Below, piece after piece: positions 48,651-62,813 of a stretch of DNA of 64,000 nt (within the stretch, counting starts at the first letter, position 1; each line of letters opens with the position of its first letter). The DNA lies in the NCBI GenBank assembly GCA_034509425.1, contig JAVTVJ010000041.1, positions 62,001-126,000 of the forward strand. Reading direction: 5' to 3'. The stretch is from Eopsaltria australis. Its lineage: Eukaryota > Chordata > Aves > Passeriformes > Petroicidae. The notes below the pieces were generated by a model, which was not told where the DNA came from, searched no databases, and saw only the letters and a program-made list of their open reading frames with translations. The position numbers and the translations under genes were made by a program.

Positions 48651-51600
48651 ATGTTTGCCTGTCATTACATTTACATTGGTTCTCCCCATGATACATAATC
48701 TAAATCTCCCATTATCATTTCAGCTCATTCTTGACACACTTCTGTGAACACTGAAACATTTTTTTTTCACCTTCCTGTTTTTGAATACTTTCCTCTTCAG
48801 TACATTACATCAATTCCTTTCCATCTGTAGATCACCACTGCAAGGCCTCTGATCATTCTTGGTTTTGCTCTCTGCATACTCTGTAACTGCTTCTTTCCTT
48901 AGTTTTGAGCATAGTTCTGGCAACTGGGCACGGCCGTCCATCTGGGGCCTTTTTAGATGCTGAGGAATAAAGGCTGACTCTATGGGGAAGCCATTAAATT
49001 AGCAATATCTGTTAATATAATAATTTCAAACTGAAGTCAGTAGTTTTAACATCAAGTTTTACTAATTATTTATTTATGGACATTACTTTTGTGTACATTA
49101 TTTACTAGAAATGTACCTACTGTCAGTGCAGAAGTGTATAATATTACTTTCCTTGAAGTTTTAGAGGTTTGTAGGCCTATAGTTTAATGGCATTACCGTG
49201 TTTCCTTACTTGACAATAATTTCTGTAAGTCTTCTGTTTCATTTTATGTAATAAAATACCATTTTTCTCCTCTAAACTTTGGACAGTATCCTCATTCTTA
49301 CAAGGCCTATCATTTCACATTCACTTAGTAAAAGGGATAAACTGGTTCACATTATTTATATGAGTTACTGTAGCATTTTTTTACTAAGTTCATACATTAT
49401 TAGAGTATACATGAATTTTGATGTGAAAAGTCATTGGTGATTATTTTATTCTTCTGTAAAACCCATTTTTGTCTCACAAATGAAGAAAGTGCCAGCAACA
49501 CATAGCAGCATTCTCTTGAGATGAAACATAATTATCAGTGGATAAATTGGCTGCTCAAATTTTGTGTCTGGATTTGATTTCTTAGGCAGAAACACTGCTT
49601 CTGATCAAAGTAATACTCAGTCCTGGGAGCTAAATGCCTACGCCCTAAGCAAAGCACCCAAATATAAACTCATTTCTAAGCTTGTCTGTAACAACACTGA
49701 AGTGAGGAAAAATACACATGCTTAAGTGATTTTTCTACTTACAGCTTTTCAAAGTCTCTAAAAGTAATGAATTCATTTTTACCCACTGTCCTATTCTGAC
49801 TACTTTTTTATTACATATCAAAATGAGAACATTGAGCCATTAAGAAAACTGAGTACAGAGTGTCCAATAAAACACACTTATTTTTGAGACTCACGTAATT
49901 GAAGTACCTGATGGTAACAGTACACTAATTAAAAATTAGTGATTGCACATATTACAGAAGGACATCTAAGATCTCTACTGATCTCTTCATTCTGCAGCAG
50001 GATGAGTTTGGGAGTGTTAATTTATATTATTCACTGCCCTGGCTGCTAAACATCAGTGTTCCCAAACAGTTTATTTAGGGACCTTCTGACAGCAAGAAAG
50101 GGAAAGAACAGCATGACTACTTAAAGCAGTTCATTAAAAAATAAATTTGTTTTTACAAGGAAACATTGATAGCTGTTTCATACGTGTACTTGAACTGCAC
50201 TTTTTGCATAGTAATAAAAGTCTGAGCTAACAAGAGCTCCACAAAAAAGCAATTTTGGATACGTTGAATACCATCTGGTATAAACTGTTGAACTAAACCT
50301 AGTTTGTAAGAATGTAATGAACTTCTCTGAAACATTTGTGATATCCAACTCTTGACCTGCACAGCCTTGTGCATGCTCAGGATTGTGGTCACTATTAATT
50401 TTATTGATAAATACTTCACGTGACAGAAGTCTTGGGGATTCTTTCCTGCAAGGCTGCCTCTAACATCTGCAGTATTCAAGCAATTCCCTCAAATTTGGTT
50501 TCCACTAAAATAAGTGGAACAAGCAAATCTTTCAGTAGTAAGACCTAAACTTTCAGAAGGCAAATAGAATCCCAGCTTTAGTATTTTAAATAATAAATGT
50601 TTCATTTTGAAGCTCATGTTACGTTTGACTCATTTGATTTGGTGGTCTTGATGTACCAGCTGAGGTCATTGGGCTCCACAGAAATATTTGTGATTTGCTT
50701 ATTTCTAGGCAATTATTACCTTGCTGTTTTCGGAGGGAAGCAAGTGACTGTGTGCCAGTATGGGTGACATAATTAATGTAAATTCTGCTTTAAAACAAGC
50801 TCTGATTTTCAAGGCAGCAGAAGTACACTCAGCCGCAGAAAGAGCCAGCCCCAGCATTGCCCTCCTGAGGATCAGTATGAATCCAAGGAGAGGCTGAGGA
50901 CCACAGAGTTATTTTGCAAAAATCGGTAACTAGTCATTAGACAAGATAGAATTCCAATCAGCCCTGGCCTATTTTAGATTCCAGATAACCAAATTTAAAA
51001 GCCTTTAAAACCAATTAAAATCTGAATCATCCAGATCTTGCTATGTAAATATGCAGTCTTCATTTTAATTCTTTTGAGTGAAAAATGAGATGTGTAATTA
51101 CATAGCACTATATAGCATTGGAGAAACTCATGTAGCACATGATGCTATGTACAAATCGGTTCATAACTACATGACAATTCATTCAGCCAACTACAGCATA
51201 AAAACTGATTTTAAAATAGTGAGAACCATATATAATAACTTTTCCAGTTTTGAAATTTTCATGTCTGTAAGGTTGAACAAAGGTTTTTTGAGGATTTTCT
51301 TTTGGTGAGCTTCTTGGGAGGTTATGGCTGGGTGGAAGAAATTAGTCTTGCACCATGCTATGAAGAACAACAATACTGGCCAGTCATATGTAATTAGAAA
51401 CAATAGAAAGTAATAAGTCATCCATTAAACAGGTTGTTTTTTTGGTGGATATTTTTTGTTGTTGTTTTAAATCTGGGACTATTACCATATGTGAATTGCT
51501 TTGACAGATGATCTCTATATACAAATAATCAGGTGCCAGCTAAAGCCTGAACATTATATAAAAAGTTCCGTACCAAAGTCAACACATCCTTAGTTTAATA

Positions 51601-54554
51601 CAGAAACAAACACTTGCAGCTGGCACAAATAAGTGATTTTACTGAGGCATAGTCCCATACCAAGCACATTTAAGGTAGTTGTTCTCTAAATTCTTACAAG
51701 TTGTTTCATTATACTGTTACTCATTGTTCAGGCAAAGAGCCAACATTTTGAGTCTTCCTAAAATGAGAGACCTCTATAGGATTTAGGTATGTCTTTGTCA
51801 TAAGCCTATTTATGAAATATGCCATGAACACATTGGAGAGAAAAAGAAAGTGGCATCGCTCTCCTTGCTTACAAATCCCATTTCTGCTTTTGTGAAATAC
51901 CTCTGACAGAGGCCAATGGCTTCTCTTCAAGTTTTCTGATGAGAAAACACTCACTAATCCCCACTTCTGTACTTGCAACCAGTCTCCCAAGGCACATGAT
52001 TAACACCTTGCTCAGATCCTGCCACGTCTACCAGCTCCTACTGGTTCCAGCTCTCTCAGTACACATAAATGTTTCATTGTTCTCCTCCTCAGCCTTTACT
52101 TATTGACTGTACTCAGGCCCGTGACTGAGCACAGGCACAAGCATTCTCCAGAAAAAGAGCATTTTGAGAACACCTCCAAAGAAAATGGTCATGCTTCCAC
52201 TCTTTTTTCCTCTTTTCTTCCTCTGTCCATACAAACTGGGACAAAAAGTCTCCTGGTTTTCATTTTCTGCATGAATCAGTAAGAATGGGAGCACTACCAT
52301 GGGGAAGCCTGGACAAAGAAGAAAGGTTTGCATTCAGCTTTCATTGAAGGGTGACTGGACAGGTTTGAATTTTCCTGTTGTTGGTAATTTTTCAGGAGTG
52401 TTCTCATGGTCACCAAGCTACAAATGCAGCAAGATCATACAGTACAGTGAGGGTCAACTTTATTCCCATTCCTATTTCTGTTTAAAATAGCTTTTAAAAA
52501 CATCATCAATGTCAATGAAGACTTATCACCAGAAATACATCAGCAAATCATGTACTGGATGACTATAACACCTTACATTAGGTGTTCTGGGAACAGTGCA
52601 AAGTAAGGATATGTATTGTCAGGTATCCTTTGCCATTCAACATTCCTGTTAATTTTACTGGGAGACAGTCCAAGCAGACACCACAGGGTGTAATGAGGAT
52701 TATAAAATTGGAGTAGGTGAAGCACTGAAGAAGCTACCGGCCTCAAAGAAATCTGATTACATGCATTATCCCTGACACTTCTGATTTACCAGAGAAGGGG
52801 GAAAATTACAAGAGATAAGATTCTGTTTTTCACACCTGAGTACAGAGAAAGCTCGAGGCATTATAATGTTCTTTGATATAAATGCCTAATTCATACTGCA
52901 CACGTCTTTTTTCCTTCCTACTGTCATATCATTTACCATTGTGGCACCTCTGTTTCCAGCCTCCCCATAGATTGCTGGTGCTGCACATGAAAGATTTTGA
53001 GGCACAGGCTTCTTTTTATTCAACAAGGCTGTTTTAACAATGTTGTAAGAAAAAGGGAAAAAATAATTAAAACAGTCTGTTTTGCAACAGCATGATTAAA
53101 AAAATGTAAGATGACAAGAAAAGGTTCACCATCCTAATTGGAATGGTGACACTAACCATCAATAATGGCACCACAGTTTTCCCTACTGAAGATGTTGGGA
53201 TTTTAATTCCTGTTACTGCCTGTTGGTTTGGGTTTTGGGGATGGGTTTTTTTCTCTCAGTTGCATGGAGAGGACAGCTCCCTGGCCGAGGTGAAAGGCTT
53301 TTGTGAAATTATTAGACTTGATTCATTAAAGATTAGGCATTTACAGCAAAGTAAGCCCAAAATCGAATGTAAAATCTCTTTGGTAGTTATAAATAAATCC
53401 ATATTTCTTTTGATTATTTTGCACATTTGCTTAAAATGAAAAGCTCTTGGGAAGATCACACATTTGCAGAGCTGCCTGAGAGAAAATTTATAGCTTGTCA
53501 GCTGCATAAAGATATCATCTTCCAAAGTATTTTTGGGTGACATGGTAACAACATTCAATAAGATATTAAACAGAAATCCTTTGCAAGCTGTGCCTGTGTG
53601 CACTGTGATACTGCTAAAAACTTTATTTCTCTCTAAATAGAAGAAAGCAAGTACATCATTTGAACATCTGCACAGTGAAACACACATCCTTTTTCATAAT
53701 TATGGAGCAAATTCTGTCCTGGCTGGCCCAGCGGGGATAAGGAGAAGCACTGCACAGTGCATTTGTTACCACAGGGATCCTGCAGACAGGATTGGATTCC
53801 AGCAGGCACACCCCAGGGAGGCACTTTAAGACATGATAAAATACTACAGCCCTGTCTGCCTGCTTGGCCTTAGATACAGTACCAGGGAAACCTGCAATAG
53901 CACCATCTTCTTATTTTGAATAATATGCCACTGAAGCTATAGCTTATCAAGCAGAGATCTGCACAGTCTCAATCTTCCTATTTCTTAATACATTATTGTA
54001 ACATATGCTTCCTTCAAAATTTTGAAAAGAGTGCTAATGCAAAAATCCCTGGTTAGTTTAGAAGAGATTAAGCTCCAGGACTTGGGAATTTCTTGCTGCA
54101 GAGCTATTCGTGCTGTTGGCCATCCTACACATTCAGAAAGTTTGGATGGGTGGTAAATGGCAATAAAATCAATCCTCTCTGTATGTATTCTAAACTACAC
54201 TATTCAGGGACAAATCTCAAACAAAGTAACTCCAATAGTTTCAACAAACATGTCCCTTTAGTCGTCACATTACAGACAATAATTTTCACAATCAATGAAC
54301 TTCATCCATGAGCTTCCAATAAATGGTCCTTAGAAGAGTATTACAATGGGAAGGTCTGGAATGTGACCTATCCTGGTAACTAACCACAGCAGAATCTTCT
54401 CCAGCTGCACATCAAAGCAGCTCTAAAACTGCTTTTAGCAAGGAATTAGAGTTCATTCAGAAAATCCAACTATTTTACCCTATCAAATTTCTCCTCATTG
54501 TTGACTGTAGAGTTCCTACAGGGCTGCATCCAAAGTTTTGGGGTTTTGTCGTGG

Positions 54555-54584
54555 GTTTTTTTTTGTTTTTTTTTTTTTTTTTTT
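54555..54584. repeat. Poly-T tract
   Basis: About 30 bp of T interrupted by a single G. It may be the tail of a minus-strand retrocopy or a simple mononucleotide expansion; no source sequence is recognisable next to it. Confidence 0.8.
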
Positions 54585-57193
54585 GAGGCAGAGATAAATT
54601 TTAGTATATTCCTGGAAAACAGGAATTAACTTCTACTAAATCTGTCACCTCTCCTCCTTTCTGATTTGATTTTGACAATTTAGTGTCCTTTTACAATGGT
54701 TGCTCTATCTGCAATTGTTTTATTCCACTAATCTGGTTCAAATTTTTGAATTGGGCATTGTGTTTTTCAAAGTTGCAAATCTTCCTTTTTCTTTTTAGCT
54801 GGGAAGTCTGTTTATAAACTACTTTAAGCCATGTCCACTTCACCTTTTTCCTCCTTTTTTTAGATGGTGTTTATCATAAGCTCTCAGTTTTATTGTCACC
54901 TTCCTGATTGCTGTCTACCATTTAGACATTGAAAAGCAAAAGGGTATCTGGAGTTTCCATCAAGGAGAAGGTACCCCCTGGGAATGAAAAACAACCCCTG
55001 GCTGCTGCATCTGCTGAATTCTAATGGAAATGAATTTAATCTAGTTAGAGGATAGACATTGGGGCTTATTAGTGCCAGAGGCCTTCTGAATGGTGTACCT
55101 GCTTATCATAAATCCTCACAAACTATTTTAAATTTCATTTATCTTTGTAGCTTTCTAGTTCTGTGCCTTTGTTATAACATGGTGCTTAACGAAACTGTAA
55201 CAAAACCCTTCTTACTATGCAAAACCTTTTTCAATGTGATTTTTTACAGTATAAACTAAAACCAACACAAATAGGTGCAGCTTGTTGGGGAAGTTCCTGT
55301 TTATGTCAGTACCACTAAATACAAGGTCCCAGCAGTCTAAGCTTGTATGTGTGAAGCCCACAACCATGTTTAAAATACTGTCCCCAAAACCCACTTACCC
55401 CAAAGAGGATGGTGACAGGACTGTATCCTAGGAAGGAGATAAATCTCTGCACATTATCAAATTAAGCAGCGAGGTTATCAATTGCTGATGGAGGAAAAAG
55501 CAACCAATTCTTGGTCTGAGTGAGACCCTTTCCTAAGTTATTCCCAGCTTTTCATGTTTTTACCTTGAACTTTGAAATGCATTTGCAGTGAGACCAAGAT
55601 GTAAAGATGTGATCTGACTTAGCACAGTTAAAACACTAAACAGTAACTAATTTCAGCCAGTAGCCAGTAGGCAAAGAAATGCTGGTGTCTCTGCCTTTCA
55701 AACTGATTGCTGTATGATGGGGTTTTTTGGTTCACCAGCAGAGCCTAGCTTAGACCAAGTGCTGTAATACATATTATTACTCATACAGACAAGTTACAAG
55801 GCTAATCTAAAAAAAATATCATTTGCTGTTTTGGAGATCTGACAGATGTTATTTCCTACATCAAAAGGATTATGTTATCTACAACATAAACTATGAGTAA
55901 TGTATGCTTTACACTATATTAGCAGTCTACCAAGTTTCATCTAGACAAGCATAACCTGGAAATGCTCTGATATGTCTCCTTTTGCACATATTTAATAAAA
56001 CATTACCAATCTTCCATACTCTAGGATACCCCAAATTCAGACAATTAACAAGAAAAGCAAAATAGGACCTAAAATTCTATGTCTCCATTTCCATCAGCAG
56101 ATTCTGTGCAGCCTGGGGGAAGTTGGAATAGCCCCTGCACCTCCTAATTGCAATTTTTGTCTTCATGTGTGCATAAAAAAGGAGACTGGTATATTTGATT
56201 TGCTCTCCTTGCAGTACCTACAAAAGGACTATGAAAAATCCAACTCCTCATGACAGTAATTCATGGAGTAACCCTTTTGGACAACCAGGACATTAGAATG
56301 CTGATGGGCACTTATCCTTCTGATGTCACAGAAGTTACCTACGAGCAAACCCCCTGGCTAAGATGTACATACTCAGCCCACACAGCCCTCAGTTTTTGTG
56401 ATGGAACACTGAATTTAGTTCTTTCTACTATACAGACTGCAACTTCTTCAAATTACAAGACACTAAAATGTATTTGGTAAAAATATGCAATTGGATTTTC
56501 AGATGTCTTTGATCATAGATCCCTTTACATATCCTTAACAGTATCAATGCCTGTTTAGCGCTAGCCTAAATTACATAGGTGATGCTTTGTTTATTAAATG
56601 CACCATGCCTGTGAATTCTAATCACAAGCCAGGGCTTCAGTGTGCCAGTTGTTCAATGCATATAAAATTAGGAGAACACTCCTGTCCCACACATACTTTT
56701 GTCTAAGATGGGGAAGTGAAAAGAGAATACAGACAAAAGAAAGTAGCAGGACCAGAAAAAGCAAGCAATATAGGAAGTGGTACAATATGTGACATCCTGA
56801 TACTTATCTTTTGTTCTGTAGGCATGACAAAAAAAAAGGTTTGCTGGGATTTGAATGAAAACAACAGATTTGCAGGTTTGCAAAACCCTCATTCAAAGCA
56901 TGAGGAGGGGCATAAGAAAAACATGAGCATTTGAATTGAGTAACTAAAAAGGCATCGATCCTACTGTGCTGAGGTTATTGGAAAAAGGATTTAACCATTC
57001 AGTACCACTGAGAGTTGGCAGACATTAACAGAGGGGCTGTGAATGGATCTGAGAAGGAGCATGGTTTGTTTGCTTGGTGCAATATGCAGAACAGAAGCAC
57101 ATTACCTCAGAAAGGGATCATGTTCTCCAAGTCACTATCTAGGAAGAAAATCCCAATTTTAGCAAGACAGGCATCAGCAGAGGGAAGTATCAG

Positions 57194-57215
57194 AATGTTC
57201 ATATATATGAACATT
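57194..57215. other. 22-bp perfect palindrome
   Basis: AATGTTCATAT is followed directly by its exact reverse complement. The arms contain TGTTC and GAACA half-sites of the steroid-receptor type, but in outward spacing unlike a classic response element. Further TGTTCAT-like copies follow within 30 bp. Confidence 0.75.
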
Positions 57216-57978
57216 TACTATGTTCATACATGTTCGTTTATATGAAGCACAGATATAGAATCTTAGAAATACAATTGTTTTTTTTTATGCCTCACCTACT
57301 GTATTTGTTGAGAAGTGCTGAATTATAGTACTAAGAATCAATCCTCAGTGTGGTTTTGGAAAACATTTCACATTTGACAGCTACAAGTTCAAACAGAAGA
57401 ATCCCCTGGCATCACCACTGGCTTACACACAGACTCACTTACACACTCTCCATTTTTCATGAGGTGCCCACATCAGCCATGTAACATCTCTTACAGGGAA
57501 ACCCTACTGGGTCTTCTTCACTGTTTTTTACTAAGATAAGGCTTCTGTTTCTTGTTCTACTATTTCCTCTTTGTTACTTTCTATCCAGAGGCACAGGAGA
57601 ATATCTGCTGCCTTCACTGTATTGCTCTGCTGGCTGGAAGGAGTAATTTTCATGCTTGGTGTATGAAAGACCTTCCTTAACAGAGACACATTTTAGCAGG
57701 AAGATCTCTCTCTGGTTTGGGAAAAGATTAGGATATTTCTTCTGGTGTATCTCTGGCCTCATGAAGAAACTGTGTGAGGCCTTGCCCATTCCCTGAGTGT
57801 CTCAGCCTGAGTTTCATCTTCCAAAGAAGCAGACCTTCATATGCCTCATGCTTCTGTATAAACACAATGTATGTAATTGTCAAAACCTTATAAAGCTTAT
57901 AAAAGGCTCTCAAATTCCCATGCTACTAGAACTCTGTGAATGGCAGGAAAGATCTGTACCCTGTTTATGCTGTGGGAG

Positions 57979-58012
57979 CACAGCCCTTTACTGTCCACAG
58001 CCCTTTACTGTC
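57979..58012. repeat. 17-bp perfect tandem duplication
   Basis: CACAGCCCTTTACTGTC occurs twice head to tail with no spacer (57979-57995 and 57996-58012). The copies are identical, so the event is probably recent. Confidence 0.88.
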
Positions 58013-61000
58013 TGCACGCCAGACAAGCAGAAAGATCTGGGGAATGAGCATGAAGAGCTGAGCTATAGCCAGCTGCATCTCCCAGGTTAGTTCATACAGT
58101 GCATTTAAAATGAAGAGTTTTGCCCCTCTGATGGTGGTGCATTGGTAGAGAAAAAGCTGCATGGATATTCTGCATCCTATTTAAAATTTCATGGAGGGAG
58201 TGGAAACTGCTCCCATAATTCTTTTGCACAGATCTGCCAGCATTCTGAGCTATAATTCATGGAAAATCTCCCATAGGTTTCAGTAGTTGGTAGAGGAGGA
58301 CTGAAAGTGTTAAGCTATTTTACAATTTTCCTCTGTAGTTTTGGGCAGTGACCCTGTTTATCCTCCATCAACACAGGTGCAATTTGCCAGGCATCAGATC
58401 TTCAAGGAGCTCCCCTGGTACTTGTTGACAGTCCTCAGGAAAAATTGTATTGTGTTATATTCCTTTAGTGAAACGTGGGCAGGGTGACTGCTCCAAACCT
58501 TTTCCATTTCTGGAGAATTTCTAACAAAGCCTGTGTTGGAGTCTCCATAGCTTTAGTGATTTGAGCCTAACAGGCAGAATAATTGCTCAAGCCTTTGAAT
58601 TTCTCAGCTGGAAAGAGATTGCTACCTGTAATTTAATTGATTAACTGTGCACATACCCTTAATTCTCTACAGGAATGAAGTAAAGGATAAAAAAGGGAAT
58701 AATATAATTTAAAGCCATGCATTTAAGTGGTTATGAATTAACTTGCTCAGGTACTGCATAATCCATCATATTTTTCTTCTCTTTTCCTCAGCATTTTACT
58801 GAAAAGCTTGACTAAATAAAAGGGAAACAGGGACAACTTGTGAAGAAATAGAAAGGACCATTGACACATATATCTGGATATCACAGCAGGAACTGAAAAT
58901 CATCATCAGCATCCAGGTATTCACTTTACTAACCTTAATATGTCAAGTTCCAGTTTGGAGAATGGTGTATGAGAATCTACACAGTCAGAAGGCACTTTCT
59001 AAACTGAAGCAAGACATGGTACAGGACAGAAGAGGGAGAGTGCCTGGTCTGAGACCTCTGTTCAAGGTGATGCAAATCTGCATTAGGTTCATCTCTTGAG
59101 GAACAGAGAGCAGTGAGAGCATCTTTGCCTCTTGCCTAGAGCATAACTTAAACGGGAAAGTAATACCCTTAAAAACACAATTGAAGAACTTACAAATGAT
59201 TACATAATAAGGTTTTGGACTTTATATAACCTGAATGTGGTCTCCTTTCTAGTGACCACAATCTAATTTCATCCACAGTAAGATCTGAAATAATTTAATT
59301 ATTAGAGAAGTAAAATATACTGCACATCTGCAAATTAATCATGGAGGATGGAGGGAATGTTTTATATACCTCACACAGGAAGATGAGATTATGGTAAATG
59401 CAATCACTTCCCACTCTAGTGAATAGATTCTCCATTTTAACAGATCCAGAGCTTTCTGATTCCATTGTGGAACAATGGAACAGCTCACAATACAAATGAG
59501 TAACTTCTCGGGTAACTGCTCAGTGGTGTTTCAAAGAACATGTCTGTCATACCAACAAATTCATCCCACACATGATGGCCGTAACATAAATCTTTAAATA
59601 TAAGTCAGAGTTTTCCCATGCAGGAACAAAAGGGATCCTCTCTCAAGCCTTCAGGGGAGTGTGGGGGCAGCATCTATCTTGACAAAGACTTTGTGAGTGT
59701 TATATTCCTTTCTAACCTCTTTATTTCACTGTCTGTATTGATTTGTTATAATTAACATCCTTCTCTCTCTCTCAGTAATCAAGTGATATGTGAACATCTC
59801 ATATCCTGTAATTAATATATCGCTCTATAATAGGAATTTATAAGATTGCCAATGTTTGTATTGCAATCCAGAGTACAAAAAATGCCTGCAAGTGAACTTG
59901 CTCTGCCCATCTCTCATCAAAATCTCTGAATCACTTCTCATAGTTCTGATTTTCCCCCAAAATACAACTTGTACATCTCCTGTATTTTTCCAGCATTCTT
60001 TTCTCAAGGGGCAGGAGGTGTCAAGGGTTCAAACTGTAAGCCAGGATAGATTCAAATCTGCCATGCAGGAACACCTAATCTCACAGCACCGTACAAAGCA
60101 GAAATACTCAGCTGTGTTATGATACAGATAACCTTGCCCATTGTTTCCCACAGAAAGTACAACGGTTTGTTTAACCCAAATATAACAATATCAAAAGCAT
60201 ATTTCCACATTTTACATGTCAGACTGAAGAATATCGAAATAATAACAATAAAAATGTTCAAGATAAAAGGTAATTTAATTTTAAAATGTATTTCATGTAC
60301 TTTGACATGATCTAGGAAACTAACTATAATAAAAGAACTAAACAGGTTTATTTACACAGTGATATGCTGCCAACAAGTGTTGGATATGAAGGCCAGAAGT
60401 CAAGTTCCAATCTTCTGAGTCAAATCCACAATGGAAAACAATGTCACCACTTCACATTTTCTGGAAACATTGTCTGTCATTTTTGCAACCCATTTGTCAG
60501 CACTCCATCAAGCTCCTGCCACACCATAATGAACTGCTAGCTACCTCTGATTATTCACTATTATTTATGTAAGATCTTGCTCTATTTGGCTAGGTTATTT
60601 TGGAGCATCATTAGCCAAGATTACATCATTAGTGAAGATTTAGCCCTGGCAAGACTAGGTCAATTAAGAAAGAAAGGCTGAGCAGTTACACTATATAGTA
60701 TTTTGCAAGTTCTATTAGCTATACTTCAACACTTAGTACAACCAGGATTTTATATTTCAGTGGTATGACAAGAAAACTGATTATCAACAAACATACACTC
60801 TATGAGCAGTTAAACCAATCAAGTCCAGGGTCTGGACTGGATTGGAATTTAAGCGTTTGTGCCATCTGATCACTTACTGTCACAAATACAATAAGGAAAC
60901 ATCCTACCGTCACCACTTTGCTGGAAACAGGACAGTGGTGAGAAAGCTGCCAATTTGAGCAGCAGGTGGAAGGGGGCAAGATCTCATAAAACTCATTTAA

Positions 61001-62788
61001 CTGGAAAGAGAAGCTGAGTAAATATCAGGTCCTAATCTATTACACCATCAAGATTATTGTTATTGTGAATCAGGATTTAAGAAGAGCGATGATATTTATC
61101 AGTCTGGATATTACATGATTTCTAGCAAGTATGAAGACAATATAAACTGAAAGTTAGTGATGAGATTGAACACGTTAACATGAAATGCTTAATAAATAAA
61201 TGTATTCAATACATTCTGCTCATATCACCAACTGCAGACAGCTGTATAATGTGATACACACAGGATAAAAATGAGAACGATGAGAATGCCTGCTATCTTT
61301 AACACTCTGTGCTTCTACAGGCCACTGCAGAGGAAGCTTAAAGCCTAGAATTTACTTAGATGTATTTTTCAGAGATTTTAGGACTTCCAGATGTTGCCAG
61401 AACACCTTTAATTTCTCTTGAAATATATATGCCAACTGTGCTTCAATTGCTGCGTTATGTTTTCCACCATTCTTCCCCTGCTGGCCTTGCACTCCCCTCA
61501 GAGAACCTGAGCTTAGCCTGCTGCAGCCATTAAACTGATCTTGACCCATGCCAGGGGCCAGAAAAGCTGAATACACAGCCTACTTTAATTTCTTTATACT
61601 CAGCTTGTGTAGAAGGTCAGCATGCAGAGTATGGGTGGGTCAGAGCCCACTGACACGGGCAGAAATGTTATGCAGGTGCCCAGGGATGGAAGTTTGCACA
61701 GGAAGTTGCAATTCCAGTTTATGTATCAGGGAAAGGTCACACACAGCAGAAGTCCCTCCCATTGGTTTGGCTGACCCTAAGGAATAGACTGGGTAAAAGA
61801 TGGTGGAACCACACCTGCTTTCTTCCTCCACTTTGCTTTCAAGAGCAACATAGTGTAGGAACAGAGAGAACCTGGGCATTGGGATCACTTGTGTGTCAGC
61901 ATGGCCACACCCCCCAAGCTGCATCCTGCTTTCTAAATTCTGTCCCAAATCACAGCAAAAGCTCTGCCCATCCCACTTACCATCTTGTCTGAGTAGATCC
62001 TACTCTATATGTTTTACCTTCAGAACTTTAAAATTCTGTATTTCAGCCACCTTCCTTCTCCTCAGCATTTGTTCCAAGGAATATCAGGACAGTTTGCTTC
62101 AAAGAAGGGTTATATTTATATGATGCCTAATAAATGGCATATAACATTAAGGTTCTTCCCAATACATTCTTTCTCAGGAACTGATAGATCTCCCTTAATA
62201 TTTCATTTTGCAGAACAGTAGAATATGTCCTGCCCTCTCTAGTACACGTGTTTATTAATATTTCCTTTTGAACTCACATACTCAGGAGGGAGTTTCCCAA
62301 AGGAAGGCCTTCCAAATAGTGTTCCATGTCAACTTATGACCCTGAAGCAAACTAGCTGACATGCCAGTATCTTCCAAGGGTGACATATCTATTCCCCTGA
62401 TATATGAGCACCTTGAACTCAATGCCATGTAGTCCAAATTGCAGAGGTAACTAGATCATGATGCAATTCTGCTGATTTACTGGGATTGCATGGAAGGGTA
62501 TTTGGTTTATGGAACTCAGTGATGTGTTCATCTCTATTTTGAAATTCTACTGAAGAAAGACAAACCCCCCAAGATTGCCTGATTAATTCTATGTCTTCCA
62601 CCCCGCCTCCACTGCCAATACTTTGAGAGATGTTAGTTTTAAAACCAAAAATCTGCGGCATGTCATGTAGATGCTACCTCTTCAAAGGGATATGTTTCTT
62701 GTACTTTCAGTTTTAATACTACTGCCATCTTCTAAATACCTGCTTTCCTCTGAAATGGTGACCTTTTCCTCCTCTTTCTGTTTCTACC

Positions 62789-62813
62789 CTATGTAACTTC
62801 CTAAGTTACATAG
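62789..62813. other. Inverted repeat, 11-bp arms, 3-nt loop
   Basis: CTATGTAACTT and AAGTTACATAG are exact reverse complements separated by CCT. The structure is small and in intergenic DNA. Confidence 0.75.
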
